A stretch of DNA of 64,000 nucleotides from assembly GCA_016703155.1 (NCBI GenBank), contig JADJCP010000001.1:682001-746000 (forward strand), read 5' to 3'. The notes below the pieces were generated by a model. The model ran no database searches, was not told where the DNA came from, and worked only from the letters and a program-made list of their open reading frames with translations. The translations under genes and the position numbers were made by a program. The stretch is from Hydrogenophilales bacterium. GTDB taxonomy: Bacteria; Pseudomonadota; Gammaproteobacteria; Burkholderiales; Thiobacillaceae. Shown here piece after piece: positions 36,724-45,838 of this stretch. How positions within the stretch are numbered: the first letter of the stretch is position 1; the number at the start of each line of letters is the position of its first letter.

Positions 36724-37601
36724 GCAGGCCTGGCGCAGAATCGTTCAGTGATGTAGCGCGAGAATTCCTCGGCGACTTCCGGATGCTTCATGGCGTATTC
36801 GACGGTGGCCTTGAGATACCCGGCCTTGGAACCGCAATCGTAGCGCGTGCCGGTGTACTCATAAGCCAGAACCTGCTGTTCCTTGAGCAACGACTGGATA
36901 GCGTCGGTCAGCTGCAACTCACCACCGGCGCCACGTTCTATACGCCGCAGGTGATCGAAGATGCGCGGCGTCAAAACGTAGCGCCCAACCACGCCGAGAT
37001 TCGACGGCGCATCTTCAGGCTTGGGCTTTTCGACGATGCGCGTAATACGGTTCAACCGCTCCGAGAGGGGCTCGCTGGCGACGATGCCATAGGAGCCAGT
37101 ATCCTTCGGATCGACCGGCTGCACCCCAACCAATGAGCACTGGTAATAATCGAACTGGTCGCACATTTGCCTAACCACCCCCGGCTGCGCATCGATCAGG
37201 TCGTCGGCCAGGATGACCGCGAAGGGCTCGTCGTTCACCGCCGGCTTGGCGCACAGCACCGCATGGCCAAGACCCAAGGCTTCGGCCTGACGGATATAAA
37301 TGCAATTGACGCTGCTGGGCAGCATGTCGCGCAATTCCTGCAAGGCCTCGAATTTGCCCTTGGCTTCCAGCTCGATTTCCAGTTCGTAGGCCTTATCGAA
37401 GTGGTCGGCGATGGCCCGCTTGCTGCGCCCGATGATGAAGATCAGGTCGGTGATGCCGGCGGCGATCGCTTCCTCTGCCGCATACTGGATCAGCGGCTTG
37501 TCGACGATGGGTAACATCTCTTTGGGGTTGGCCTTGGTGGCGGGCAGGAACCGGGTGCCCATGCCGGCCGCCGGAAATACGGCTTTTGTGACTCGTTTCA
37601 T
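36720..37601 (-). CDS. galU: UTP-glucose-1-phosphate uridylyltransferase
   Basis: A 293-residue nucleotidyltransferase: VFPAAGMGTRFLPATKANPKEMLPIVDKP (P-loop-like GxGTRxxP and the catalytic Lys; run split here as VFPAAGMGTRFLPATK), FAVILADDLID, and LEVKGKFE-type helices. It makes UDP-glucose for surface sugars, relevant to the glycosyltransferases near 55-62 kb. Normal length. Confidence 0.95.
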   Translation of the reverse strand: MKRVTKAVFPAAGMGTRFLPATKANPKEMLPIVDKPLIQYAAEEAIAAGITDLIFIIGRSKRAIADHFDKAYELEIELEAKGKFEALQELRDMLPSSVNCIYIRQAEALGLGHAVLCAKPAVNDEPFAVILADDLIDAQPGVVRQMCDQFDYYQCSLVGVQPVDPKDTGSYGIVASEPLSERLNRITRIVEKPKPEDAPSNLGVVGRYVLTPRIFDHLRRIERGAGGELQLTDAIQSLLKEQQVLAYEYTGTRYDCGSKAGYLKATVEYAMKHPEVAEEFSRYITERFCARPA

Positions 37602-37613
37602 GTGTTTAGCTCC

Positions 37614-39647
37614 CTAATTAAATAATGCCAACAGCCCATCCTCATCCAGGATGGCGATGCCCAGTTCTCGGGCTTTGATCAATTTTGACCCAGCTTCAGT
37701 ACCCGCGACAACGTAATTCGTCTTCTTCGAGACGCTTCCGGCCACTTTGCCGCCCAAGGCTTCGATACGTGCCTTGGCTTCGTCCCGGGTGAGTGTGGGC
37801 AGGGTGCCGGTGAGCACGAAAGTCATGCCGGTGAGCGGCCCGACCAGGGGCTGTGCCTCGCCATCGCGCCAGGCCCCGGCGGCGCGCAGGCCCTCGATGA
37901 CCGTCCGGTTATGCGGCTCGGCGAAGAAGGCCAATATCGACTCGGCAACCACCGGGCCGACATCGGGCACCTGCAACAAGGCGGCCACATCGGCGGACAT
38001 CAGCGCATCCAGATTGCCGAAGTGGCGCGCCAGATCCTTGGCGGTCTGCTCACCGACATTGCGGATGCCCAAGGCAAAGACGAACCGGGCGAGCTCCCGG
38101 TGTTTGCTGGCCGAGATCGCCTGGAGAAGGTTGTCGGCGGATTTTTCCGCCATACGCTCCAGGCCAGCGAGTTCGTCGCGGGTCAAGGCATAGATCTCGG
38201 CAGGCGTCGCCAAGCCGCGCTCCACCAGTTGGTCGACGAGCTTTTCGCCGAGGCCCTCGATATCCATCGCCCGGCGGGAAGCGAAGTGCAGGATGGCCTG
38301 CTTGCGTTGTGCCGGGCAACTCAGGCCATTGGTGCAGCGCGCCGCCGCCTCGCCTTCCAGGCGAATGACCGGGGCGCCGCATTCCGGGCAATGCGTGGGC
38401 ATCTCGAAGGTCGGGTGCAAAGGAGCGATCAGGTCGCGCATGGGACGACGCTCCAGGACCACCGACACGACCTCGGGGATGACATCGCCGGCGCGCCGGA
38501 CGATGACGGTATCGCCCACCCGGACGTCCTTGCGGCTCACTTCGTCGGCGTTGTGCAGCGTGGCATTGGTCACCGTGACGCCGCCGACGAACACCGGCTT
38601 CAGGCGCGCCACCGGCGTCAAGGCGCCGGTGCGGCCGACCTGCACCTCGATGGCCTCGACCGTGGTCAGTTCCTCCTGCGCCGGGTATTTGTGCGCGACC
38701 GCCCAGCGCGGCTCGCGCGCGACGAAACCGAGCCGGCGCTGTAGTTCCAGCCGGTTGACCTTGTAGACCACGCCATCGATGTCGAACGGCAAGCGATAAC
38801 GCCTGGCGGCAATGGTTTGGTGGAAGGCTACCAGCGCCGCAGCGCCCTGCCCCACCACGCGCTCGGTGCAGACCGGCAAGCCCAGCGCGCCAAGCGCATC
38901 GAGGGTTGCGCCATGCGTGACCGGTACTGGCCAGCCGATGCTCTCACCAATGCCGTAGCAGAAGAAAGACAGCGGGCGTTGCGCGGCAATCCGGGGATCG
39001 AGCTGGCGGATGCTGCCTGCCGCGCCGTTGCGTGGATTCACCAGTGTCGGCTTGTCCTGAGTGCGCTGTTTCTCGTTGTAACGCTCGAAATCGTCCCGAC
39101 GCATGTAGATCTCGCCGCGCACCTCGAGCACTTCGGGCGGCATCTCGGTGTTCAGGCGCAACGGGATGGCGCGCACAGTACGGATGTTCAGCGTCACATC
39201 CTCGCCAGTCTCGCCATCGCCTCGGGTCGCCGCCTGGACCAGGACACCGTTCTCGTAGCGTAGCGACATGGCCAGGCCATCGAATTTCAACTCGGCGGCG
39301 TATTCCACCGGGGCATCGGCCTCGGTCAGGCCCAGCTCCTTGCGCACCCGGGCATCGAAGGCCAGGGCGCCAGCCGGGGTCGTATCGGTCTCGGTGCGAA
39401 TCGACAGCATGGGCAAGCGATGCCGCACCGGAGCAAATCCAGCCAGGGGCTTGCCGCCGACGCGCTGGGTAGGCGAGTCGGCGGCAAGGAGTTCGGGATG
39501 GTCGCTTTCGAGCGCCTGCAGTTCATGAAACAGCCGGTCGTATTCAACATCGGGGATGGTGGGTGCATCGATGACGTAATAGCGATGGTTCGCCGCCTCG
39601 ATCAAGCGACGCAGTTCGCGGGCGCGCTGCTCCGCCCCACCCGTCAC
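37614..39647 (-). CDS. ligA: NAD-dependent DNA ligase
   Basis: A 677-residue LigA. The start is GTG 39647 (TGGAEQRARELRRLIEAANH), 10 bp after the zipA stop with GAGG upstream; a longer open frame into zipA has no family support. Visible: YDRLFHELQALE (NMN contacts), AELKFDGLAMSLRYENGVL with the adenylated Lys in KFDG, the OB fold, four-Cys zinc finger (CPECGAP...CTNGLSCPAQ), HhH repeats and the C-terminal BRCT (TLTRDEAKARIEALGGKV). It seals nicks in replication and repair. It is the last gene but one of the pyrG-galU stretch. Confidence 0.95.
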   Translation of the reverse strand: MTGGAEQRARELRRLIEAANHRYYVIDAPTIPDVEYDRLFHELQALESDHPELLAADSPTQRVGGKPLAGFAPVRHRLPMLSIRTETDTTPAGALAFDARVRKELGLTEADAPVEYAAELKFDGLAMSLRYENGVLVQAATRGDGETGEDVTLNIRTVRAIPLRLNTEMPPEVLEVRGEIYMRRDDFERYNEKQRTQDKPTLVNPRNGAAGSIRQLDPRIAAQRPLSFFCYGIGESIGWPVPVTHGATLDALGALGLPVCTERVVGQGAAALVAFHQTIAARRYRLPFDIDGVVYKVNRLELQRRLGFVAREPRWAVAHKYPAQEELTTVEAIEVQVGRTGALTPVARLKPVFVGGVTVTNATLHNADEVSRKDVRVGDTVIVRRAGDVIPEVVSVVLERRPMRDLIAPLHPTFEMPTHCPECGAPVIRLEGEAAARCTNGLSCPAQRKQAILHFASRRAMDIEGLGEKLVDQLVERGLATPAEIYALTRDELAGLERMAEKSADNLLQAISASKHRELARFVFALGIRNVGEQTAKDLARHFGNLDALMSADVAALLQVPDVGPVVAESILAFFAEPHNRTVIEGLRAAGAWRDGEAQPLVGPLTGMTFVLTGTLPTLTRDEAKARIEALGGKVAGSVSKKTNYVVAGTEAGSKLIKARELGIAILDEDGLLALFN

Positions 39648-39657
39648 GCCGCACGCC

Positions 39658-40980
39658 TCACGCGAACAGACGCCGGGCGCGCTCGCTGCCGGCGGGAATA
39701 CCATAGGCCACCATGCGCGCATAAAAGCCGGCGAGTTGCTGCCGATCGTTATGCAGGCTGGCCTGGGTAACCACATGACCGTGGTCGTCCATCATCCGCC
39801 CACCCAGGGCACGGGCCAGATCGAAGCCCAGCGTGGTCATGCGGTCGAATACCGCCAGGCCGCGTTCGATATTGGGCACATCGAACAACAGCGTCACCGA
39901 TGCCGTGGTCAGGGTCGCATCTTCAGGCACGAAGCGCGCGCCACGCTGATTCACCAGTGAAAACAGGCCGCGGCCGGCGGCATCCTGGAGTACGTACGCG
40001 CCTTGCTTGGTGAGGCTCATGCCCGCCGCGCGGGCCAGATCGTCGATACGTTTGCCAAGGAAAGGCATGCCCTCCGGGGCCACCAGATTCAGGCCGATGA
40101 GCATATCCACCGCCATGCAGAAGGCATCGAGTTCCCGCGCCTTGTCGAGAACGACCGGCCTATCCGGGCAGGTCACCGCGCCACCATGCTCGGCGGCATG
40201 TTCGTAAAGGGCATTGCAGTAGCTGTCGAGCTGGGCCTGCGTCACCGGACCCTTGCGATCCACCAGTTGCATGGCCAGTTCCACCACGCTGAAATCACCC
40301 GACGCCAGCGCCGTCAGGGGCTGCCAGGTCGCGCTATCGCCATACCCATAGGCGCGCACCGGCTTGCCGATGCGACGCAGGCGATCGATCAACGCGGCAT
40401 AGGAAACCGTGCCGCGATGACCGGCGCGCACTCGGGCGATACATTCCACCTCGGGGTCCAGGGGGCTCGGGCCAATAGCCGCCGAGGCCTTCGGGTCCTC
40501 GGCATCGACGGTGGGTATCGCTGCCGGCAATGGCTCGGCGCGCGGGGGTGGGGGGGGTGCTGCCGTATCCTGGTGCCAGGGTGGCGCCCTGGTATCTTTC
40601 GCGGGCGGCGCCGGGGCGACGGCCGACGGATTTTCGCCATCATCATCGGGCAACGGCCCGGAAGACGCCGCATCGTCCTGATCCACGGACACCCGGCGCA
40701 TCAGCGTCAGCATCTCGTCATAGGTATCCTGGCTCTCGTCGATGGCCATGGACAGGCCATCCAGACCCGGGGCGGAGGTCGAAACGCTGCCATCGTCGGA
40801 TTTGGCGGGAGCGTTGACCTGGGATTCCGGGCTGTCCGCCACGGAAGGCGTATCGAGATTGCGCTGGAACATGCCATCGATCTGCTTGCGCAGGCGCCGC
40901 TCCTGGAGATAGTTGTAGAGCATCACGCCGCCGACCAGCAACACCGCCAAGCCAATCAGTAGATAGTGCAGATTGGTCAA
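39658..40980 (-). CDS. zipA: Cell-division protein ZipA-like
   Basis: A 440-residue protein: N-terminal transmembrane anchor (about residues 5-22, MLYNYLQERR), a long Pro/Ala/Asp-rich linker (about 50-170), and a C-terminal ZipA FtsZ-binding domain (LFDVPNIERGLAVFDRMTTLGFDLARALGG split: LFDVPNIERGLAVF, MTTLGFDLARAL). It tethers FtsZ to the membrane. The start codon is TTG at 40980, inside the ftsB stop (TGA), with a very strong AGGAGGTGA 6 bases upstream. ligA follows, as in many Betaproteobacteria. Confidence 0.88.
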   Translation of the reverse strand: MTNLHYLLIGLAVLLVGGVMLYNYLQERRLRKQIDGMFQRNLDTPSVADSPESQVNAPAKSDDGSVSTSAPGLDGLSMAIDESQDTYDEMLTLMRRVSVDQDDAASSGPLPDDDGENPSAVAPAPPAKDTRAPPWHQDTAAPPPPPRAEPLPAAIPTVDAEDPKASAAIGPSPLDPEVECIARVRAGHRGTVSYAALIDRLRRIGKPVRAYGYGDSATWQPLTALASGDFSVVELAMQLVDRKGPVTQAQLDSYCNALYEHAAEHGGAVTCPDRPVVLDKARELDAFCMAVDMLIGLNLVAPEGMPFLGKRIDDLARAAGMSLTKQGAYVLQDAAGRGLFSLVNQRGARFVPEDATLTTASVTLLFDVPNIERGLAVFDRMTTLGFDLARALGGRMMDDHGHVVTQASLHNDRQQLAGFYARMVAYGIPAGSERARRLFA

Positions 40981-41306
40981 GGTCTCACCTCCTGAGTATG
41001 CGATTCATCCAAGCTGGAGCGCTCACCGGAATTCGGCGCTTCCATCACCTGGTAGAAGACTTCGTTCCCCTTGATCATGCCCAATTCGTAACGCGCCCGG
41101 GCTTCTATGGCCTCGTAGCCGGTTTTCAGATCCTTCACCTCGGCCGCCAACTGGTCGTTGCGCTCGTCCAGGGCGAGGTTGGCGGTGCGCTGGTCGGCAA
41201 GCTGCCGATCCAGCTCCCATACCCTGAGCCAGCTGCCCTTGCCCAGCCAAAGCGGGTACTGAAGCAAAACAATCAGTCCCATCAGTACCCACCCCAGGCC
41301 GCGCAT
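40977..41306 (-). CDS. ftsB: Cell-division protein FtsB
   Basis: A 109-residue bitopic protein: MRGLGWVLMGLIVLLQYPLW transmembrane segment, then WELDRQLADQRTANLALDER coiled coil and GYEAIEARARYELGMIKGNE, the DivIC/FtsB signature. It forms the FtsQLB divisome complex. GAGG lies 6 bases before the ATG; eno ends 1 bp upstream of it, and its stop overlaps the TTG start of zipA. Confidence 0.93.
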   Translation of the reverse strand: MRGLGWVLMGLIVLLQYPLWLGKGSWLRVWELDRQLADQRTANLALDERNDQLAAEVKDLKTGYEAIEARARYELGMIKGNEVFYQVMEAPNSGERSSLDESHTQEVRP

Positions 41307-41307
41307 A

Positions 41308-42591
41308 TCACCTCAACTGGTAAAAGGCCTCCAGGCCGGGATACATGGCGTTGCCGCCGAGCTCTTCCTCAATGCGCAGGAGCTGGTTGTACTTGGCGAT
41401 GCGGTCGGAGCGCGACAGCGAGCCGGTCTTGATCTGCATGGCGTTGCTGCCCACGGCCAGGTCGGCGATGAAACTGTCTTCGGTCTCGCCGGAGCGATGC
41501 GAAATCACCGAGGTGTAGCCGGCGCGCTTGGCGGTTTCGATGGCGTCGAAGGTCTCCGAGAGCGTGCCGATCTGGTTGACCTTGATCAGGATCGAATTGG
41601 CCACGCCCAGCTTGATGCCTTCGCGCAAGGTCTTGGCATTGGTGACGAACAGGTCGTCGCCAACGATCTGCGTGTTCTTGCCCAGCTTGGCGGTGTGCAT
41701 CACCCAGCCGTCCCAATCGCCTTCATGCATGCCGTCCTCGATGCTGATGATCGGGTATTTGTCGACCCAAGCGGCGAGGTAGTCGGTGAATTCAGCGGAA
41801 GTGAGTTGCAGACCCTCGGACTCTAGAACGTAACGACCATCCTTGTAGAACTCCGAAGCAGCGCAGTCCAGGCCAATCATCACGTCCTTGCCCGGCACAT
41901 AGCCGGCGGCATCGATGGCCTGCATGATGTACTTCAGGGCCTCTTCGTTGGACTGGAAGTTGGGCGCGAAACCACCCTCGTCGCCCACACCGGTGGCGAA
42001 GCCACCCTTGTCGAGCAATTTCTTCAGGCTGTGGAAGACCTCGGCGCCGCAGCGCAGGGCCTCGCGGAAACTGGGTAGCCCGGCCGGGATGATCATGAAT
42101 TCCTGCATGTCGATGTTGTTGCTGGCGTGGGCGCCGCCGTTGATGATGTTCATCATCGGCACCGGCAGATTCATTGGCCCGGCACCGCCCAGATAGCGGT
42201 ATAGCGGCAGGCCCGATTCCTCTGCCGCGGCGCGGGCGCAGGCCAGGGAGACGGCCAGCATGGCGTTGGCGCCCAGGCGCGACTTGTTCTCGGTGCCGTC
42301 CAGGTCGATCAGGGTGCGGTCGATGAACACCTGTTCCTCGACATCCAGGCCCATCAGCGATTCGGCGATCTCCATGTTGACGTTTTCGACTGCTTGCAGG
42401 ACGCCCTTGCCGCCGTAGCGACCCTTGTCGCCGTCACGCAACTCGATGGCCTCGCGGCTGCCGGTGGAGGCACCGGACGGTACAGCGGCACGGCCCAGGA
42501 CGCCGGATTCCAGCAGGATATCGGCCTCGATGGTGGGATTACCACGGGAATCGAGAATCTCACGGGCGACTACATCAACGATTGCACTCAC
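41308..42591 (-). CDS. eno: Enolase
   Basis: A 427-residue glycolytic enzyme (2-phosphoglycerate to PEP), start GTG 42591 with AAAGGAAA 8 bases upstream. Visible: REILDSRGNPTIEADI, VPSGASTGSREAIELRDGD, INGGAHASNNIDMQEFMI, and SHRSGETEDSFIADLAVG with the substrate-binding Ser/His/Arg. Also a component of the RNA degradosome in some bacteria. Normal length. Confidence 0.97.
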   Translation of the reverse strand: MSAIVDVVAREILDSRGNPTIEADILLESGVLGRAAVPSGASTGSREAIELRDGDKGRYGGKGVLQAVENVNMEIAESLMGLDVEEQVFIDRTLIDLDGTENKSRLGANAMLAVSLACARAAAEESGLPLYRYLGGAGPMNLPVPMMNIINGGAHASNNIDMQEFMIIPAGLPSFREALRCGAEVFHSLKKLLDKGGFATGVGDEGGFAPNFQSNEEALKYIMQAIDAAGYVPGKDVMIGLDCAASEFYKDGRYVLESEGLQLTSAEFTDYLAAWVDKYPIISIEDGMHEGDWDGWVMHTAKLGKNTQIVGDDLFVTNAKTLREGIKLGVANSILIKVNQIGTLSETFDAIETAKRAGYTSVISHRSGETEDSFIADLAVGSNAMQIKTGSLSRSDRIAKYNQLLRIEEELGGNAMYPGLEAFYQLR

Positions 42592-42631
42592 TTGGTTTCC
42601 TTTAATTGACTAGGCGACTGTTATTCGCCGG

Positions 42632-43471
42632 TTACAGGCGGGCTTCGATAAAGCCCTTTTGTTTCACCAGGGCATCGATTTCCCTGAGTGTGATCAACAA
42701 TTCTTTCATTAATGGCAGCGGCCAGGCATTCGGGCCGTCGGACAAGGCCTTGGCGGGGTCGGGGTGCGTCTCGGCGAACAGGCCGGCAACACCCACGGCC
42801 ACCGCCGCGCGCGCCAGCACCGGCACGAACTCGCGCTGACCGCCCGAGCTGGTGCCCTGGCCGCCGGGCTGCTGCACCGAATGAGTGGCATCGAAGACCA
42901 CCGGGCAGTTCGTCTCGCGCATCACCGCCAGGCCGCGCATGTCCGAGACCAGGGTGTTGTAGCCGAACGAGGCACCGCGCTCGCAGACCATGATGCTGTC
43001 GGCGCCGCCATTCGCGGCCTTGGCCTTGTCGACGACGTTCTTCATGTCCCAGGGCGCCATGAACTGTCCCTTCTTGATATTCACCGGCTTGCCGGACGCG
43101 GCGGCCGCCTGGATGAAATCGGTCTGGCGACACAGGAAGGCCGGGGTTTGCAGGACATCGACCACCGCCGCGACGGCGGCGATCTCGTCCTTTTCATGGA
43201 TATCGGTGAGTACCGGTACGCCAATCTGCTTCTTCACCTCGGCAAGGATGCGCAGGCCCTCGTCCATGCCCAGGCCGCGGAACGAGGTGCCGGAGGAGCG
43301 GTTGGCCTTGTCGAACGAGGACTTGTAGATGAAGGGCATGCCGATATCGGCGCAGATCTCTTTCAGTTGCCCGGCGGTATCCAGGGCCATCTGCTCGGAC
43401 TCGATGACACACGGGCCGGCGATCAGGAACAGGGGATGGTCGAGGCCAACCTCGAAGCCACAGAGTTTCAT
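42632..43471 (-). CDS. kdsA: 3-deoxy-D-manno-octulosonate-8-phosphate synthase
   Basis: A 279-residue enzyme from ATG 43471 (MKLCGFEVGLDHPLFLIAGP), overlapping the pyrG stop by 4 bp. It condenses PEP with arabinose-5-phosphate to make KDO-8-P for lipopolysaccharide. Visible: GPCVIESEQMALDTAGQL, FKSSFDKANR-type YKSSFDKANRSS, GQFMAPWDM, FDATHSVQQPGG. pyrG-kdsA-eno-ftsB is the conserved order. A 5' extension upstream to 43615 lies inside pyrG and is rejected. Confidence 0.96.
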   Translation of the reverse strand: MKLCGFEVGLDHPLFLIAGPCVIESEQMALDTAGQLKEICADIGMPFIYKSSFDKANRSSGTSFRGLGMDEGLRILAEVKKQIGVPVLTDIHEKDEIAAVAAVVDVLQTPAFLCRQTDFIQAAAASGKPVNIKKGQFMAPWDMKNVVDKAKAANGGADSIMVCERGASFGYNTLVSDMRGLAVMRETNCPVVFDATHSVQQPGGQGTSSGGQREFVPVLARAAVAVGVAGLFAETHPDPAKALSDGPNAWPLPLMKELLITLREIDALVKQKGFIEARL

Positions 43472-45099
43472 TGTAATTCCTTCCGTTTCAGGGCGGCTTC
43501 GACAAAGGCCTTGAACAAGGGATGGCCATCGCGCGGGTTGGAAGTGAACTCGGGGTGGAACTGGCAGCCGACAAACCAGGGATGCACATCGCGCGGCAGT
43601 TCGATCATCTCGCACAGGTCGGTGCCCGGCGCCCGACCGGAGACGATCAGACCCTTGTCCTGGAGCTGCGCCAGCAGGGTGTTGTTGACTTCATAGCGGT
43701 GGCGATGACGCTCGACGATCTCGTCCTTGCCGTAGACGGCGCGCGCCAGCGAATCGGCGCCCAGCTTGCAGCGCTGGCCGCCGAGACGCATGGTGCCGCC
43801 CAGATCGGATTTTTCGTCGCGTTTTTCGACCTTGCCCTCACGGTCCAGCCATTCGGTGATCAGGCCGATTACCGGGTAGTTGGTCCCGGCCTCGAATTCG
43901 GTGCTATGCGCGCCCTTCATCCCGGCGACATCGCGGGCGAATTCGACGACGGCAAGCTGCATGCCCAGGCAGATGCCCAGATAGGGCAGCGTGTTCTCGC
44001 GGGCATAACGGATGGCGGCGATCTTGCCTTCGACGCCGCGCTTGCCGAAACCGCCCGGCACCAGAATCGCGTCCATGCCCTTGAGGCTCGTAGTGCCCTC
44101 GGTTTCCAGAGCTTCGGAGTCGATGTAGTGGATGTTCACCTGGCTGCGCGTGTGGATGCCGGCGTGACGCATGGCCTCGGTGAGCGATTTGTAGGACTCG
44201 GTCAGATCGACGTATTTGCCGACGAAGGCGATGTCCACCGAATGCTCGGGATGTTCCAGGGCATCGACCAGTTTTTTCCAGACCGAGAGGTCGGCGGCCT
44301 TGGCGAGAATGCCCAGCTTGTGACAAACGATCTCGTCGAGCATCTGGTCGTGCAGCATCGCCGGGATCTTGTAGATCGAATCGGCGTCCAGCGCCTCAAT
44401 CACCGCCTCGGGCTGGACGTTGGTGAACAGGGCGATCTTGCGCCGCTCCTCGGCCGGGATGGAACGGTCGGCACGGCACAGCAGGATATCCGGCTGGATA
44501 CCGATCTCGCGCAGCTCCTTGACCGAGTGTTGCGTCGGCTTGGTCTTCAGTTCGCCGGCGGTCGGAATGTAAGGCAACAGGGTGAGATGGATGAAGCAGG
44601 TGCTGCCGCGCTCCTCGATGCCCATCTGCCGGATGGCCTCCAGAAAGGGCAGCGACTCGATATCGCCCACGGTGCCACCGATCTCGACGATGGCCACATC
44701 GGCATCACCGGCGCCCTCGCGAATATGCAACTTGATCTCGTCGGTGATGTGCGGAATGACTTGCACCGTCTTGCCGAGATATTCGCCACGGCGTTCCTTC
44801 TTGATCACCGACTCATAGATCTGGCCGGTGGTGAAGTTGTTGCGCTTCGACATCCTGGCCCGGCTGAAGCGCTCGTAGTGGCCCAGATCGAGGTCGGTCT
44901 CGGCCCCGTCCTCGGTGACGAAGACCTCGCCGTGCTGGTACGGGCTCATGGTGCCCGGATCGACGTTGATATACGGATCGAGCTTGAGCAGCGTGACCTT
45001 GATGCCGCGCGATTCAAGAATGGCGGCAAGCGACGCGGCGGCGATCCCCTTGCCTAGCGAGGAAACCACGCCACCGGTAACGAATATGTATCGGGTCAT
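43468..45099 (-). CDS. pyrG: CTP synthase
   Basis: A 543-residue enzyme with an N-terminal amidoligase domain (FVTGGVVSSLGKGIAAASLA P-loop, MSPYQHGEVFVTEDGAETDL) and a class I glutamine amidotransferase domain (GICLGMQLAVVEFARD nucleophilic Cys; final GCQFHPEFTSNP with His and Glu). It aminates UTP to CTP. Family length. It heads the pyrG-kdsA-eno-ftsB-zipA-ligA unit and is divergent from the LexA-like gene. Confidence 0.97.
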   Translation of the reverse strand: MTRYIFVTGGVVSSLGKGIAAASLAAILESRGIKVTLLKLDPYINVDPGTMSPYQHGEVFVTEDGAETDLDLGHYERFSRARMSKRNNFTTGQIYESVIKKERRGEYLGKTVQVIPHITDEIKLHIREGAGDADVAIVEIGGTVGDIESLPFLEAIRQMGIEERGSTCFIHLTLLPYIPTAGELKTKPTQHSVKELREIGIQPDILLCRADRSIPAEERRKIALFTNVQPEAVIEALDADSIYKIPAMLHDQMLDEIVCHKLGILAKAADLSVWKKLVDALEHPEHSVDIAFVGKYVDLTESYKSLTEAMRHAGIHTRSQVNIHYIDSEALETEGTTSLKGMDAILVPGGFGKRGVEGKIAAIRYARENTLPYLGICLGMQLAVVEFARDVAGMKGAHSTEFEAGTNYPVIGLITEWLDREGKVEKRDEKSDLGGTMRLGGQRCKLGADSLARAVYGKDEIVERHRHRYEVNNTLLAQLQDKGLIVSGRAPGTDLCEMIELPRDVHPWFVGCQFHPEFTSNPRDGHPLFKAFVEAALKRKELQ

Positions 45100-45202
45100 C
45101 GGGAATTGGGCTGGAAGTGATACGGGATTTTACCTAAAAAGCCCCCGTTCATGAATCCGCGCTACCATTTACCTTTGACGTTCGACCCGTTCGCCTCGCC
45201 GC

Positions 45203-45781
45203 ATGTCCAAAGATCCCGCGTATCTGGCACTGCTCCAGGATTATTACGCCGACCAGGGCGTATTCCCGCCGTACTCGGCCATCGGCCAGATATTGGGCTT
45301 GCGCTCGAAGTCCTCGGTGGCGGCTTTTGTCGGGCGAATGCGCGCCACCGGCTACCTTGAAGCCACCGAGGATCGGCGCCTGAAACCGGGCGCGCGATTT
45401 TTCGAACGCACCCGGCGCGGCACGGTACGCGCCGGTCATCCTCAAAACGCCGAGGACAGCTACCTCGACCCGGTCAGCCTGGACCGCTATTTGGTCGGCG
45501 CGCCGTCGCGCACCGTGCTGATCGAAGTCAAAGGCGATTCGATGTCCGGCGCCGGCATCCTCCCCGGTGATCTCGCCGTCGTCGAACGCGATGGCCCGGC
45601 GGGCAACGGCGACCTGGTCGTCGCCCTAGTCGATGGCGAATTCACCCTGAAGCACTTGGCGCAAACCGATGGCCTGTACGTTCTCATGCCCGCCAATCCC
45701 GACTATCCGGTGATCCGCCCGGAAGGCACGTTGGAAATTTACGGCATCGTCCGCGGCATCGTCCGAAAGTATTCCAAATAG
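45203..45781 (+). CDS. LexA/UmuD-type self-cleaving transcription factor (S24)
   Basis: A 192-residue protein. N-terminal winged helix-turn-helix of LexA type (ALLQDYYADQGVFPPYSAIG, LGLRSKSSVAAFVGRM, about residues 9-52), a linker containing an Ala-Gly bond (RAGHPQ, A77-G78) at the LexA cleavage position, then the S24 peptidase domain with Ser113 (GDSM) and Lys150 (FTLKHL). The 37-residue Ser-Lys spacing equals E. coli LexA. A SOS-type repressor or paralogue is likely; I see no canonical LexA box upstream, so its operator may differ. No clear ribosome-binding site precedes the ATG. Confidence 0.88.
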   Translation: MSKDPAYLALLQDYYADQGVFPPYSAIGQILGLRSKSSVAAFVGRMRATGYLEATEDRRLKPGARFFERTRRGTVRAGHPQNAEDSYLDPVSLDRYLVGAPSRTVLIEVKGDSMSGAGILPGDLAVVERDGPAGNGDLVVALVDGEFTLKHLAQTDGLYVLMPANPDYPVIRPEGTLEIYGIVRGIVRKYSK

Positions 45782-45838
45782 CTTTGCGCCACTTAAAGGA
45801 TCAAGTAGTCTTTTTTGGTTCCCACACGCCACTTCGCC

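Noticed and set aside
43522..45057. A 511-codon open frame opposite pyrG
   Set aside because: Antisense shadow of an intact pyrG; composition typical of reversed GC-rich codons.
45100..45202. A LexA box upstream of the LexA-like gene
   Set aside because: No CTGT-N8-ACAG or similar palindrome is visible in this gap.
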